From: CAYNVS01 sp964400725
GTDB lineage: Bacteria; Myxococcota_A; SURF-8; CAYNVS01
NCBI GenBank assembly: GCA_964400725.1
Contig: CAYNVS010000060.1
Coordinates: 1-14,173 of the forward strand
Direction of reading: 5' to 3'
Length of the DNA: 14,173 nucleotides
Below are positions 6,360-13,693 of this stretch, piece by piece; within the stretch, counting starts at the first letter, position 1, and each line of letters starts with the position of its first letter. A model generated the notes under the pieces. It ran no database searches. It was not told the origin of the DNA and saw only the letters and a program-made list of their open reading frames with translations. The position numbers were made by a program, and so were the translations under genes.

Positions 6360-7263
6360 CCGAATCAGCAAATTTATCCGCGATTGCACGGCGGGAGCGC
6401 GAAGAGCGTTCCCGCTTTTTATTTGCGCGGCGCTGGCGTGGGCGGCTTTCGTTTCGGCGGCGGCGGGCGCGGAATTTCTGCTGCGCAAATGGGACAAAAA
6501 GCCCGAAACTCTCGACGCGCAAATTAAGGCGCTTAAAAAAATCGAGTCGTCCGAAGCGAGGCTTGAGGCCGCGGCGCGCTGGTTCTTGGACGTTCCTTAC
6601 GAGCTGGACCCGATGGGCGAAGGGGACGCGGACACAGAGGGCGAGAAAAAGCCGCAGTACAGGCTCGACGCCGCGGACTGCCAAACGCTGGTAGAGCTCG
6701 CTTTAGGGTTCGTTTACGGCGCGGACGCGGAAGAAGCGAAAAAAATCACTATGCGGCTGCGTTACGGCGACGATCCCGTTTTGTATAAAAACCGCAGACA
6801 TCTGACTTTCGGGCAGTGGATTGAAAACGCGCGGAAGCTTAACGCGCTCAAGGCGGCGACGGCGGAAACCGGCGGCGATAAGACGAAAAAGCTCGTTAAA
6901 AACTTTGACGCGAAAAAAAACTGTACTGGGCGCTGGAAGACTTTCTGCGAAAAAATCGGCGATAAATTCCCGTCGGGGCGCTTCGAATACGATTATATTC
7001 CCGTCGCCGACGCGCTTGCGCAATGCGACAAAATACCGGCCGGGCGCGTTATTATGTTTATAAATACCGAGCGTCCGTGGCTGCCGTATCAGGTTTCGCA
7101 CATGGGAGTAACCGGCAAAAAAAACGGCCGCGCGACTATTATTCACGCGTCGAAAATACCGGGCAAAACTACGGAATGGGGGCTTTGCAACTACCTAAAA
7201 TCGCAGATTGAAAGCCGCGCGGAATGGCCTCTGCTCGGCGCGGCGCTTTACGCTCCGATGTAA
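6340..7263 (+). CDS. Exported DUF1460 protein, N-acetylmuramoyl-L-alanine amidase-like
   Basis: The 307-residue protein has a basic N-terminus, a hydrophobic core near residues 23-43 and a likely signal peptidase site after AGA (42-44), so it should act in the periplasm. The mature part matches the DUF1460 family, an NlpC/P60-like papain-fold group thought to cut peptidoglycan peptides. It shows FLDVPYELD (82-90), DAADCQTLVE (110-119) with the candidate nucleophile C114, RRHLTFGQWIENA (152-164), and VSHMGV (252-257) with the candidate catalytic H254. A second histidine, H269, follows in IIHAS. The first possible ATG lies inside the malic enzyme frame, and only a weak AGGAT precedes it at 13 bases. 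A TTG at 6298 would also keep the signal peptide but has no better ribosome site. The overlap suggests coupled expression. Confidence 0.82.
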   Translation: METNRINRISKFIRDCTAGARRAFPLFICAALAWAAFVSAAAGAEFLLRKWDKKPETLDAQIKALKKIESSEARLEAAARWFLDVPYELDPMGEGDADTEGEKKPQYRLDAADCQTLVELALGFVYGADAEEAKKITMRLRYGDDPVLYKNRRHLTFGQWIENARKLNALKAATAETGGDKTKKLVKNFDAKKNCTGRWKTFCEKIGDKFPSGRFEYDYIPVADALAQCDKIPAGRVIMFINTERPWLPYQVSHMGVTGKKNGRATIIHASKIPGKTTEWGLCNYLKSQIESRAEWPLLGAALYAPM

Positions 7264-7397
7264 AAAAAGCCGCTGTTTATAAAAATCAGCTCCGATGCGC
7301 TCGCCGATAGTCCGATAAGCGTCGTTAAAATATCGCCGCGTTGCGAACGAGCAGGAAAATCTTTTATTAAAATAATCTCCGTTCTCTCTCAAAAAAG

Positions 7398-7426
7398 TTG
7401 AATGCGGCGTTTTTTTTTGATATTAT
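7398..7426 (+). promoter_or_regulatory. Promoter of the Cys-rich lipoprotein gene
   Basis: TTGAAT (7398-7403) and TATTAT (7421-7426) are 17 bases apart, with TG one base before the -10 (extended -10) and a T-run in the spacer. The predicted leader is about 40 bases and includes TTAGGAG (7458-7464), nine bases before the ATG. The rest of the 210-base gap from 7264 shows no gene and no clear terminator for the DUF1460 gene. Confidence 0.65.
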
Positions 7427-7473
7427 TATAAAAATATTATGCTTTAAGTATTTTTTCTTAGGAGTTGCAAACC

Positions 7474-9978
7474 ATGAAAAAACTTACGTTGTTTGCCGTC
7501 GCCGCGTCGTTCGCGGCCATTGTTTTAGGGGGATGCGGCAAGACAAACACGGTCGTCGGCAAAACGCCGGAAATGCCGGGGAAGTGCTCCTACGACGCCG
7601 ACTGCCCGGCCGGCTACGTTTGCGACACGAATAAAAATAAATGCGTTTTATACGAAGGCGTTAAGCCGTGCAACTGCGCCACAAGCGACGATTGCGGCGT
7701 TTACGAAGTCTGCTACGAATGTTTCTGCGTGCCGAAAGCCGGCGGAGACAAAGACATAGAACTGGACAACGCGGAAGAATCGGGAGAAGAACCGGATGGA
7801 GACGACGAAGACGCTCTTCCCGACAACCCGGAAGAAACCGACGACGATTTTTCTGAAGGAGAAGAGACCGCGCCGGTAATCTGCCTGCCTAACAAAGTGA
7901 TGTGCAGAGAAGGCAAGCTCTCCACCTGCAACTCCACCGGAACGGCATGGTTTTCAGAGGAATGCGCGTTCAACTATGTTTGCGTGGGCGCCGTATGCGT
8001 CCCAAAAGTCTGCAATCCGGGCGAAGTCGTAAAATGCGTGGACGAAAACCGCATCGAGCGCTGCAACGAGCTGGGCACGGCTATAACCATAGACAAGTGC
8101 GGAATTAACGTCAGGTGCGAAAACAACTCCTGCGTTCCTATACAATGCGAGCCGGATAAAGGCTACAGATGCCTCGGCAAAACCGTAGTAGAAAAATGCG
8201 GTCCGACCGGCGACAGCTACGTAATTATGGAATGTCCCGACGATACTTTCTGCGACGAAGGAGAATGCAGATCGGTAGAGTGTACGCCGAACGCGCTCCG
8301 GTGCGACGCCAACGTCGTTCAGTTCTGCAACTCGCTTGGAACTCAATGGATAGACGCGCTGGATTGCGCGCAAGTGGACGCGCTGTGCGACGAAGGTTAT
8401 TGCAAACCTAAAATCTGCGAGCCCGGAAGCAAAACGTGCTCATCCGACAACAAATCGCTGGAAGTCTGCAACGAGAACGGAACGGCTTGGAAACACGACT
8501 CCAACTGCTCCGACTTCGATCCAGAATCAAGCTGCAAAGCGGGCGTCTGCCTTACTCCGTGCGATTACGCCGCTAAAATCCGCTCGTACGAAGGGTGCGA
8601 GTTCTGGGCGGCCGATCTTGATAACGGCGACTCGGACGCGCAGGCGGCCCAGTACGCCATCGTAGTAAGCAACACTCATACGTCGCGAAACGCCACGGTA
8701 AAAATTTACAACTCATCGGGAGTTCTTAAAACAGAAGTCGTTCCGCCGCTTGACCTCAAGGCGTTCCCATTGTCGCCCAGCAACGTAATCGGCAGCGTCA
8801 AAGAGAAAAAAGCCTACCGCGTCGTAAGCGACCTGCCGGTAAGCGCCTATCAGTTCAACCCGTTTACCAACGAACTTGTTTACTCGAACGACGCGTCCCT
8901 GCTTCTTCCCACTCACGCTTTAGGCAAAAAATACGTGCAAATGAGCCTTCCGCAGCTCAACATAGCGTCGTGCTCCGGTTTTATGGGAGTATGCAGCTGC
9001 AGCGACTCCGGGAATTATCCTTCTTATTTCTCGGTAATAGCGTCGGAAGACAACACGACCGTTACTTTCAAACCGACGAGCCCGACAAGGGCGGGAGGCG
9101 TGCCTGCCTATTCGGCGGGGCAGCAGGTTGCTCAGGTTCTTAATAAATACGACGTTCTTCAAATAGAAACCGCATCTGGGTCAGGGTGCAGTTTGTCGTG
9201 CTCTTCATTCTTCTGCGACTGCAAAACTGGTTGCTATAGCAACGACCTTACCGGAACGATAATTAATTCCGACAAACCGGTAGCGGTTTTCGGCGCTCAC
9301 GCGTGCAACTTCCTGCCGGCAAACCAGTGGGCTTGCGACCACGTGGAACATCAGCTCTTTCCGGTTGAAACATGGGGATTGGAGTTTGTTGGAACTGCTA
9401 CCAGCAAACGCGGCAAGGAGCCGGATTGGATTAAAATCGTCGCTGTGGAAAACGGAACCAACATTACGTTTTCTCCGGCGGTTTCGGGGATGAGCGCCAT
9501 AACGCTGAATTCCGGTCAGTCGCAGTTCTTTTCGCTTAACGCCAACGGCGGCATGACTAATTTTATAATCAAATCCGACAAACCGATAATGGTAGGGCAA
9601 TTCCTATCCGGACAAGACTCCACCGGCCTTGGCATCAGCGCCGAAGCGGGCGATCCGGCGTTCTTCCTATTGACGCCGACCGAGCAGTTCCGTCGCGATT
9701 ACGTCTTCCTAATTCCAAGCACGTACGCAAACGACTTCGTGAACGTCGTCGCGCCGAAAGACGCAAACATTACAATCGACGGAACGACCAACCTAAATTC
9801 AAACTCGTTCTCCGCCGTAGGAGATTACCGCGTTACGATTTTGAAAACTTTGAACGACGGTACGCATAAAATAGTCTCGGACAAACCGATAGGCATATAC
9901 GTTTACGGATACTCGCAGTACGTTTCGTACGCCTACACCGGCGGATTGGATTTGCGCCTGATTAACGTGAAGGAATAA
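7474..9978 (+). CDS. Large Cys-rich lipoprotein with five six-Cys repeats and an IgGFc-binding-like domain
   Basis: The 834-residue protein starts with a lipoprotein signal peptide ending in LGGC (lipidated C21), so it should be membrane-anchored and probably surface-exposed. A small Cys-rich module (C38-C85) with C-x5-C-P-x-G-x2-C follows. Next is a very acidic linker (about 91-134) containing EPDGDDED. Five tandem six-cysteine repeats span 137-359. From about 367 the sequence resembles the IgGFc-binding protein N-terminal domain: CEFWAADLDN, then KAYRVVSDLPVSAYQFNP, ASLLLPTHALGKKY, the conserved GAHACNFLPANQWACDH, ETWGLEFVGT, and a closing YVYGYSQYVSYAYTGG. Related domains are common in Deltaproteobacteria-like secreted proteins, where the ligand is generally unknown. 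An adhesive or surface-binding role is inference; binding to antibody should not be assumed. The start at 7474 is chosen over a TTG at 7465 by its ribosome site and signal peptide. Confidence 0.85.
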   Translation: MKKLTLFAVAASFAAIVLGGCGKTNTVVGKTPEMPGKCSYDADCPAGYVCDTNKNKCVLYEGVKPCNCATSDDCGVYEVCYECFCVPKAGGDKDIELDNAEESGEEPDGDDEDALPDNPEETDDDFSEGEETAPVICLPNKVMCREGKLSTCNSTGTAWFSEECAFNYVCVGAVCVPKVCNPGEVVKCVDENRIERCNELGTAITIDKCGINVRCENNSCVPIQCEPDKGYRCLGKTVVEKCGPTGDSYVIMECPDDTFCDEGECRSVECTPNALRCDANVVQFCNSLGTQWIDALDCAQVDALCDEGYCKPKICEPGSKTCSSDNKSLEVCNENGTAWKHDSNCSDFDPESSCKAGVCLTPCDYAAKIRSYEGCEFWAADLDNGDSDAQAAQYAIVVSNTHTSRNATVKIYNSSGVLKTEVVPPLDLKAFPLSPSNVIGSVKEKKAYRVVSDLPVSAYQFNPFTNELVYSNDASLLLPTHALGKKYVQMSLPQLNIASCSGFMGVCSCSDSGNYPSYFSVIASEDNTTVTFKPTSPTRAGGVPAYSAGQQVAQVLNKYDVLQIETASGSGCSLSCSSFFCDCKTGCYSNDLTGTIINSDKPVAVFGAHACNFLPANQWACDHVEHQLFPVETWGLEFVGTATSKRGKEPDWIKIVAVENGTNITFSPAVSGMSAITLNSGQSQFFSLNANGGMTNFIIKSDKPIMVGQFLSGQDSTGLGISAEAGDPAFFLLTPTEQFRRDYVFLIPSTYANDFVNVVAPKDANITIDGTTNLNSNSFSAVGDYRVTILKTLNDGTHKIVSDKPIGIYVYGYSQYVSYAYTGGLDLRLINVKE
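7882..8550 (+). repeat. Five tandem six-cysteine repeats within the lipoprotein
   Basis: Residues 137-175, 180-220, 225-265, 270-310 and 315-359 each contain exactly six cysteines, with four residues between units. The shared pattern is C-x-P at the start, a second Cys 7-8 residues later, a third often followed by N-x2-GT-x-W, then three more ending in C-x(4)-C. Spacing is conserved while most other residues differ, which indicates old duplications under structural constraint rather than a recent expansion. Three disulfides per unit are likely in the oxidising envelope. Confidence 0.85.
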
Positions 9979-10004
9979 GCCGCATTAATTTGTATCGCGG
10001 CTTA
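9976..10004 (+). terminator. Hairpin at the lipoprotein stop codon, possible weak terminator
   Basis: TAAGCCGC (9976-9983, beginning with the stop codon) is a perfect complement of GCGGCTTA (9997-10004), with a 13-base loop. It is followed by a second small palindrome CTTAATTAAG (10001-10010) but no T-run. It could stabilise the 3' end of the mRNA or give partial termination before the gene at 10042. Confidence 0.35.
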
Positions 10005-10041
10005 ATTAAGCAAGGAATAAAACAACCGAAAGGCGCGTCTC

Positions 10042-10683
10042 ATGTTTGACTTGGCGCTCAACATAGCATTCCTTTTCGTCGTTTCGCTTCTATTCGCGCT
10101 GGTCGAAATAGAGCTAGAAGCTAAAAACGGCTGGGCGCAGCATTTGCCGACGTGGTACCGCACGAAAGGTATTATACCTAGTATTTACGCCGTTATGATG
10201 AACGGCAAACCGCTCACCGGCTACCATCTTTTCATGTTCTTCCTTCCGCTGGTAATGTTTCACGCGCCTTTTTTTATGGGAACGCCGTTCACTTTAACGG
10301 GCGAGCTTTACGTGCTGCTTAATTATTTCGTTTTCGCGCCGCTATGGGATTATTTATGGTTCGTTCTAAACCCGTATTATACGGTGAAGTATTTTAAAAA
10401 AGAATACGTTTGGTGGCACGCTAAAAGTCATTGGCTCTTCAACGCCATGCCGCACGACCATATCGTCGGGTGGCTCTCCACGGTCGTCATCGCCGGAATT
10501 ATCTCATACCTCGATAAAAGCTGGACGCCGCTTATTCATCACGGCGTACGCCTAGGCGTTTTAACGGCGCTGACGTTGGTTTGCGTCGCTTTGGCTCCCG
10601 CGTATGAAAAATGGTATTTCGCGATGCGCAAACGGGACGACAGGGACGAAGTGAAATTTTTCTTTCCTCCCGATAAAAAGTAA
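10042..10683 (+). CDS. Conserved integral membrane protein of unknown function
   Basis: The 213-residue protein has about five hydrophobic segments (near 3-22, 61-79, 87-108, 141-157 and 168-186) and no separate signal peptide. Features that look conserved are EIELEAKNGWAQHLPTW (22-38), GKPLTGYHLF (55-64), WDYLWFVLNPYY (102-113) and WWHAKSHW (124-131) on a likely loop. I recognise this as the style of an uncharacterised bacterial/archaeal membrane family, from memory and without a database check. Histidines cluster at 62, 74, 126, 130, 138, 140, 166 and 167. This is suggestive of metal binding but does not match the eight-His pattern of membrane desaturases or hydroxylases. GAAAGG precedes the ATG by eight bases. 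The gene is 63 bases after the lipoprotein gene and 42 before the next. Confidence 0.8.
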   Translation: MFDLALNIAFLFVVSLLFALVEIELEAKNGWAQHLPTWYRTKGIIPSIYAVMMNGKPLTGYHLFMFFLPLVMFHAPFFMGTPFTLTGELYVLLNYFVFAPLWDYLWFVLNPYYTVKYFKKEYVWWHAKSHWLFNAMPHDHIVGWLSTVVIAGIISYLDKSWTPLIHHGVRLGVLTALTLVCVALAPAYEKWYFAMRKRDDRDEVKFFFPPDKK

Positions 10684-10725
10684 CGATTTTGCCGCGATGG
10701 AACGCGCGCGGCGCTTCAAACTAAA

Positions 10726-11493
10726 ATGGCCGCAAAAGAGCCGACGCAGGAGCGGGATTTAAAATGGGTTTCGTGGAACCCCGTAACGGGCTGCACTAAA
10801 ATCAGCGACGGCTGTTATAACTGCTACGCGCAGCGTTTCGCGGGATGGCTTCAAGACATAGGCGCTAAAAAATACGACGACGGCTTTGCGGTTAAACTTC
10901 ATCCCCAGCTGTTGGAACAGCCTCTCAAATGGAAAAAGCGAAGATTAATTTTCGTAAACTCCATGTGCGACATCTTCCACAAAGATATTCCCGACGAGTT
11001 CATCGAACGAATCTTCGAGGTTATGGGCAAAGCTGACTGGCACGTTTTTCAGCTTCTTACCAAACGGGCCGAGAGGCTCGCGTCGCTTTCTCCGAAACTG
11101 CGCTGGAGCCCCAACGTGTGGGCGGGCGTTACGGTTGAGAGCGCGAAATACCTTTACCGTATAGATTGTCTGCGCGAGTGCGGCGCCGCGGTTAAATGGA
11201 TATGCTGCGAGCCGCTTTTAAGCGCGCTTCCCAACATGAATCTCGAAGGCGTGGACTGGGTTCTGGCGGGCGGCGAGTCCGGCCCGGGGGCGCGGCCGAT
11301 GAAGGAGACTTGGGCGATAGATATAATGTTGCAATGCAAAAAACGCGGAATTCCTTTTTGTTTTATGCAATGGGGAGGCGAGGAAAAAGAAAAGACGGGC
11401 AGAACGCTTTTAGGCAAAATATTCGACGAAGCGCCGCCCATACCGCCCGACCCGCGATTAAAAAAGAAAAAAGAGAAGCCGTCTTTTTTGTAA
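10726..11493 (+). CDS. Gp37/Gp68 (DUF5131) family protein
   Basis: The 255-residue soluble protein matches the phage Gp37/Gp68 family. It opens with WVSWNPVTGCTKISDGCYNC, giving a C-x6-C-x2-C cluster at residues 23, 30 and 33. FVNSMCDIFHKDIPDEFI (about 76-93), FQLLTKRAERL, NVWAGVTVES, WICCEPLLS and the late GGESGPGARPM follow in the usual order. The Cys triad and the barrel-like series of strands suggest a radical-SAM-like iron-sulfur protein, but no reaction is known. Members occur in phages and in many bacterial chromosomes. No phage genes are seen nearby. The ATG at 10726 lacks a good ribosome site, so translation may depend on the gene ending 42 bases upstream. Confidence 0.85.
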   Translation: MAAKEPTQERDLKWVSWNPVTGCTKISDGCYNCYAQRFAGWLQDIGAKKYDDGFAVKLHPQLLEQPLKWKKRRLIFVNSMCDIFHKDIPDEFIERIFEVMGKADWHVFQLLTKRAERLASLSPKLRWSPNVWAGVTVESAKYLYRIDCLRECGAAVKWICCEPLLSALPNMNLEGVDWVLAGGESGPGARPMKETWAIDIMLQCKKRGIPFCFMQWGGEEKEKTGRTLLGKIFDEAPPIPPDPRLKKKKEKPSFL

Positions 11494-11498
11494 ATTAG

Positions 11499-11527
11499 TT
11501 GACATTATTTTTAAGGCGATATTATAT
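11499..11527 (+). promoter_or_regulatory. Consensus-like promoter of the acyltransferase gene
   Basis: A perfect TTGACA (11499-11504) is followed by 17 bases and TTATAT (11522-11527); TATATA one base on is an alternative -10 at 18. It starts five bases after the stop of the previous gene and predicts a leader of about 115 bases. Confidence 0.7.
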
Positions 11528-11536
11528 AGTGATTAT

Positions 11537-11562
11537 GCGAAGCTTTTTTGGGGAAGTTTCGC
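11537..11562 (+). repeat. Imperfect hairpin at the start of the acyltransferase leader
   Basis: GCGAAGCTT (11537-11545) pairs with AAGTTTCGC (11554-11562) at eight of nine positions, plus one G-T pair, around the loop TTTTGGGG. It begins about ten bases after the -10, so it would form the very 5' end of the mRNA or overlap the start point. It could protect the mRNA or mark an operator. No T-run follows. Confidence 0.4.
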
Positions 11563-11647
11563 AAATTAAATTACGGTTTAAAAAGTTAGAAGCGTTTAAG
11601 CTTATGAACCGTGATAGGCCGAAATTATTGCGCCAAAGGACGCTTCA

Positions 11648-12271
11648 ATGAGCGGTATAACTAACGGTAACGCAATTCGTAAATTCTACGAAGCGGCAAA
11701 AGACTTAGAGATTTTCGAGCCTGTAGTATTGCTTAATACGGAAAAATTCACGTTAAAAGCGCGGGTAAAAATTAGCGAATTGAGCGTTATCGCCGGCGGA
11801 TTGGGGCTTTACGTAGGAAATTTTGTGCACATAGCCTCGCAATGTACGATAAGCGGAGGCGGATACTGCATTTTGGGAGATTTTGTCGGAGTATGCTCCG
11901 GAACTCGAATAATTACCGGAACTGACGACACCAGAGGCGAAGGCATTCCAAGTCCGATGGTCCCGCCGCGCTTTCGTTCGTTTTATCGTTCTTATGTAAT
12001 TTGCGAAACTCATGCATTTCTAGGCACGGGTTGCATAATCCATCCGGGCGTTACGATAGGCGAAGGAACGGTCGTGGCAAGCGGAAGCGTGGTAACAAAA
12101 TCATTAGAGCCTTGGGGCGTATATATGGGGGCTCCGGCAAAAAGAGTAAAAAACCGCCCCAAAGAAAAAATATTAGAGTTCTCAAGGCAGGTTTACGAGG
12201 AGACGGGAATTGTTCCTTCCGACTTTTCCGACGCCGTTAAAGCCGCGCTGAAATTGTCAAAAACGCGATAA
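11648..12271 (+). CDS. Left-handed beta-helix (hexapeptide repeat) acyltransferase
   Basis: The 207-residue protein has a short N-terminal region followed by imperfect hexapeptide repeats. Examples are VGNFVHIASQCTISG (56-70), ILGDFVGVCSGTRIITG (75-91) and ETHAFLGTGCIIHPGVTIGEGTVVASGSVV (120-149). It closes with GVYMGAPAKRVKNR (157-170), the usual end of the LacA/WbbJ/maltose O-acetyltransferase group. Such enzymes act as trimers and move an acetyl or other acyl group from acyl-CoA to a sugar. In a genome like this the acceptor may be a surface or lipopolysaccharide sugar, but no glycosyltransferase is adjacent. AAAGGA lies seven bases before the ATG. The gene and its leader look more A/T-rich than the flanks. 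With its own promoter and solitary position, this hints at separate acquisition. Confidence 0.85.
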   Translation: MSGITNGNAIRKFYEAAKDLEIFEPVVLLNTEKFTLKARVKISELSVIAGGLGLYVGNFVHIASQCTISGGGYCILGDFVGVCSGTRIITGTDDTRGEGIPSPMVPPRFRSFYRSYVICETHAFLGTGCIIHPGVTIGEGTVVASGSVVTKSLEPWGVYMGAPAKRVKNRPKEKILEFSRQVYEETGIVPSDFSDAVKAALKLSKTR

Positions 12272-12522
12272 CCGCAAATAACCCAATCAATTTACGGATA
12301 AAAAGAAGACGGGTTTGAGCTGTTCTTATTCCTTTGCGGCAATGCGGCTTGCCGAAGCGGGATTGGGCGCGCAAAGCAGGCGAAGAAAGTCCTTATTTAG
12401 AATAAGGCGGAACAATTCGTATATTAGTAATTTCTAATAAAAGATTCAGTTGACAACCAAGGCGCGACGCTTAAAAATATAAACGAAAAGACGTAAATTA
12501 TATTTCGACAAGGAGTTTTGCC
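12272..12522. other. Intergenic region with small hairpins, no gene
   Basis: These 251 bases hold no convincing reading frame. CGGCAA (12337-12342) pairs with TTGCCG (12349-12354), CCTTATT pairs with AATAAGG (12391-12407), and a shorter ATTAG/CTAAT pair follows. None has a T-run, so none is a typical terminator. The promoter of the next gene lies at the right end. Confidence 0.5.
12450..12477 (+). promoter_or_regulatory. Promoter of the outer-membrane protein gene
   Basis: TTGACA (12450-12455) is followed at 16 bases by TAAAAA (12472-12477), within an AT-rich stretch. The -35 is perfect and the -10 is poor. The leader would be about 40 bases and ends with AAGGAG (12510-12515), seven bases before the ATG. 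Confidence 0.5.
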
Positions 12523-13155
12523 ATGAATTTTAAGCGTTTCGTTTCTTTTAAAAACGCCGCGTTGGCCGCTCTCTTTTGCTTTGCTGCTCTTTCCGCATTC
12601 TCCGCTTCGGCGTCCGACCGTACCGCCCCGACCGCTGGAACGCCGGGCTCTTGGGGTTTCGGCGCCGGCATCGAAAGCGCCGTTTCCGCGACGCCTTTCA
12701 AACTCGGAGGAATCGTTACCATACGCTACTGGCTGGACGATAAAATTGGAATTCAGCCTGCGCTTAAATTCAACTACTCCAAGAGTAAAAACGGCGACGA
12801 CGTGTCGGACGAAACCTTTGATTTTACGCCCGCAGCGAGCTTTTTGTATAAAATATACAAAGGCGCGAGCACCGATTTAATAGCCTCCGCCGGTTTAGGC
12901 TTTACGGTAGGGCGCGACTGGAACCGCGGAAATACCGACTCCGACAACGTAAAGTCGTGGAGCCTCATTCTTCCGACGGTTGGACTTTCCGCCGAGCATC
13001 GCTTCAACGAATGGCTGGCGGTTAATATAGGCTTCCAGACGCCTATATTCTTTTACACAAGCGCCAAAGTCGGGGACGGCGACGCGAACTCGAATTTTCA
13101 GTTCGGCTTCGACTCAACCGTTCTGATGCTGACGCTCTTCGTTTACACCGACTAA
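12523..13155 (+). CDS. Outer-membrane beta-barrel protein
   Basis: The 210-residue protein has an N-terminal signal peptide (basic start, hydrophobic core 11-26, likely cleavage after ASA at 28-30). A short Pro/Thr-rich region is followed by alternating amphipathic strands rich in Gly, Tyr, Phe and Asn. Examples are WGFGAGIESAV, GGIVTIRYWLDDKIGIQPALKFNY, AASFLYKIYKG, IASAGLGFTVGRDW, PTVGLSAEHRFNEWLAVNIGF and FGFDSTVLMLTLFVYTD. This is the pattern of an eight-stranded OmpA-like or OmpW-like barrel, with long polar loops between strands (for example NGDDVSDET). No peptidoglycan-binding domain follows. The ligand or partner is unknown. The Cys-rich lipoprotein gene follows 13 bases later, suggesting joint expression. 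Confidence 0.8.
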   Translation: MNFKRFVSFKNAALAALFCFAALSAFSASASDRTAPTAGTPGSWGFGAGIESAVSATPFKLGGIVTIRYWLDDKIGIQPALKFNYSKSKNGDDVSDETFDFTPAASFLYKIYKGASTDLIASAGLGFTVGRDWNRGNTDSDNVKSWSLILPTVGLSAEHRFNEWLAVNIGFQTPIFFYTSAKVGDGDANSNFQFGFDSTVLMLTLFVYTD

Positions 13156-13168
13156 CCGGCTTTGCGAT

Positions 13169-13654
13169 ATGAAGAGCTTGTCGTTATTATTTGCAGTATT
13201 TGCCGCTTCCGCTTTCGCGGCCTGCTCCTCCGAATCAAACCTCTGCGACTCTTTGTGCGATAAGCTGGTTAATAAATGCAAATTAATTAAGGACGCGGCC
13301 GAGTGCATGTCAAGCTGCGGAGAATACGTGCAGACTCCCGCTTTCAAAACGGCCGATTGCGGCGTTATTTACAACAATCTAATAGACTGCGTAATTGTAA
13401 ACACTACGTGCGCGGAAATGTCCAATTTAATCTCCGGCGTCAGCGACGACTTCGACATTCCAGCCGCCTGCTTTTCCATAGCGACGACGTTTTACGAATC
13501 GTGCTCCGGCGACGCGATAGAGCCGGACGGAGACGTTGACGCGGATTCTCGCGAAGGAGACTCTCAATATGCAATCGCCTGCCGCGACGATTCGGACTGC
13601 CCTTACGGTATGGGTTGCGGCGCTCAGTCGGTCTGCGTTCAATCGTCTAAATAA
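13169..13654 (+). CDS. Small Cys-rich secreted protein, probable lipoprotein
   Basis: The 161-residue protein has a signal sequence ending in AFAAC (residue C19). This fits lipoprotein processing, although Phe at -3 is atypical and ordinary signal peptidase cleavage before ACSS is possible. It contains 15 cysteines. An N-terminal helical-looking region (C26-C112) with C-x3-C pairs is followed by an acidic linker, EPDGDVDADSREGD (118-131). A C-terminal module follows with cysteines at 138, 144, 150 and 156 and the core DCPYGMGC. That last module closely matches residues 38-57 of the large lipoprotein encoded at 7474. Eukaryote-like Cys-rich folds come to mind, but no family is recognised. Translation probably couples to the preceding barrel gene, since no good ribosome site is seen. 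Confidence 0.75.
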   Translation: MKSLSLLFAVFAASAFAACSSESNLCDSLCDKLVNKCKLIKDAAECMSSCGEYVQTPAFKTADCGVIYNNLIDCVIVNTTCAEMSNLISGVSDDFDIPAACFSIATTFYESCSGDAIEPDGDVDADSREGDSQYAIACRDDSDCPYGMGCGAQSVCVQSSK

Positions 13655-13693
13655 AAAGGAACCGGATAGAAACGGCTTAATTTACGAAAAATT

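Noticed and set aside
5304..6497. 397-residue open frame on the minus strand
   Set aside because: It lies antisense to the malic enzyme gene, whose catalytic and cofactor motifs are intact. Its product is full of His, Arg and Ala, as expected from a GC-rich shadow frame.
10042..10683. Membrane fatty-acid hydroxylase or desaturase
   Set aside because: Histidines cluster in WWHAKSHW and PHDH, but the canonical eight-His HxxxH/HxxHH series is missing.
10726..11493. Phage remnant around the Gp37/Gp68 protein
   Set aside because: No capsid, tail, lysis, integrase or repressor genes are near. This family is also common in bacterial chromosomes.
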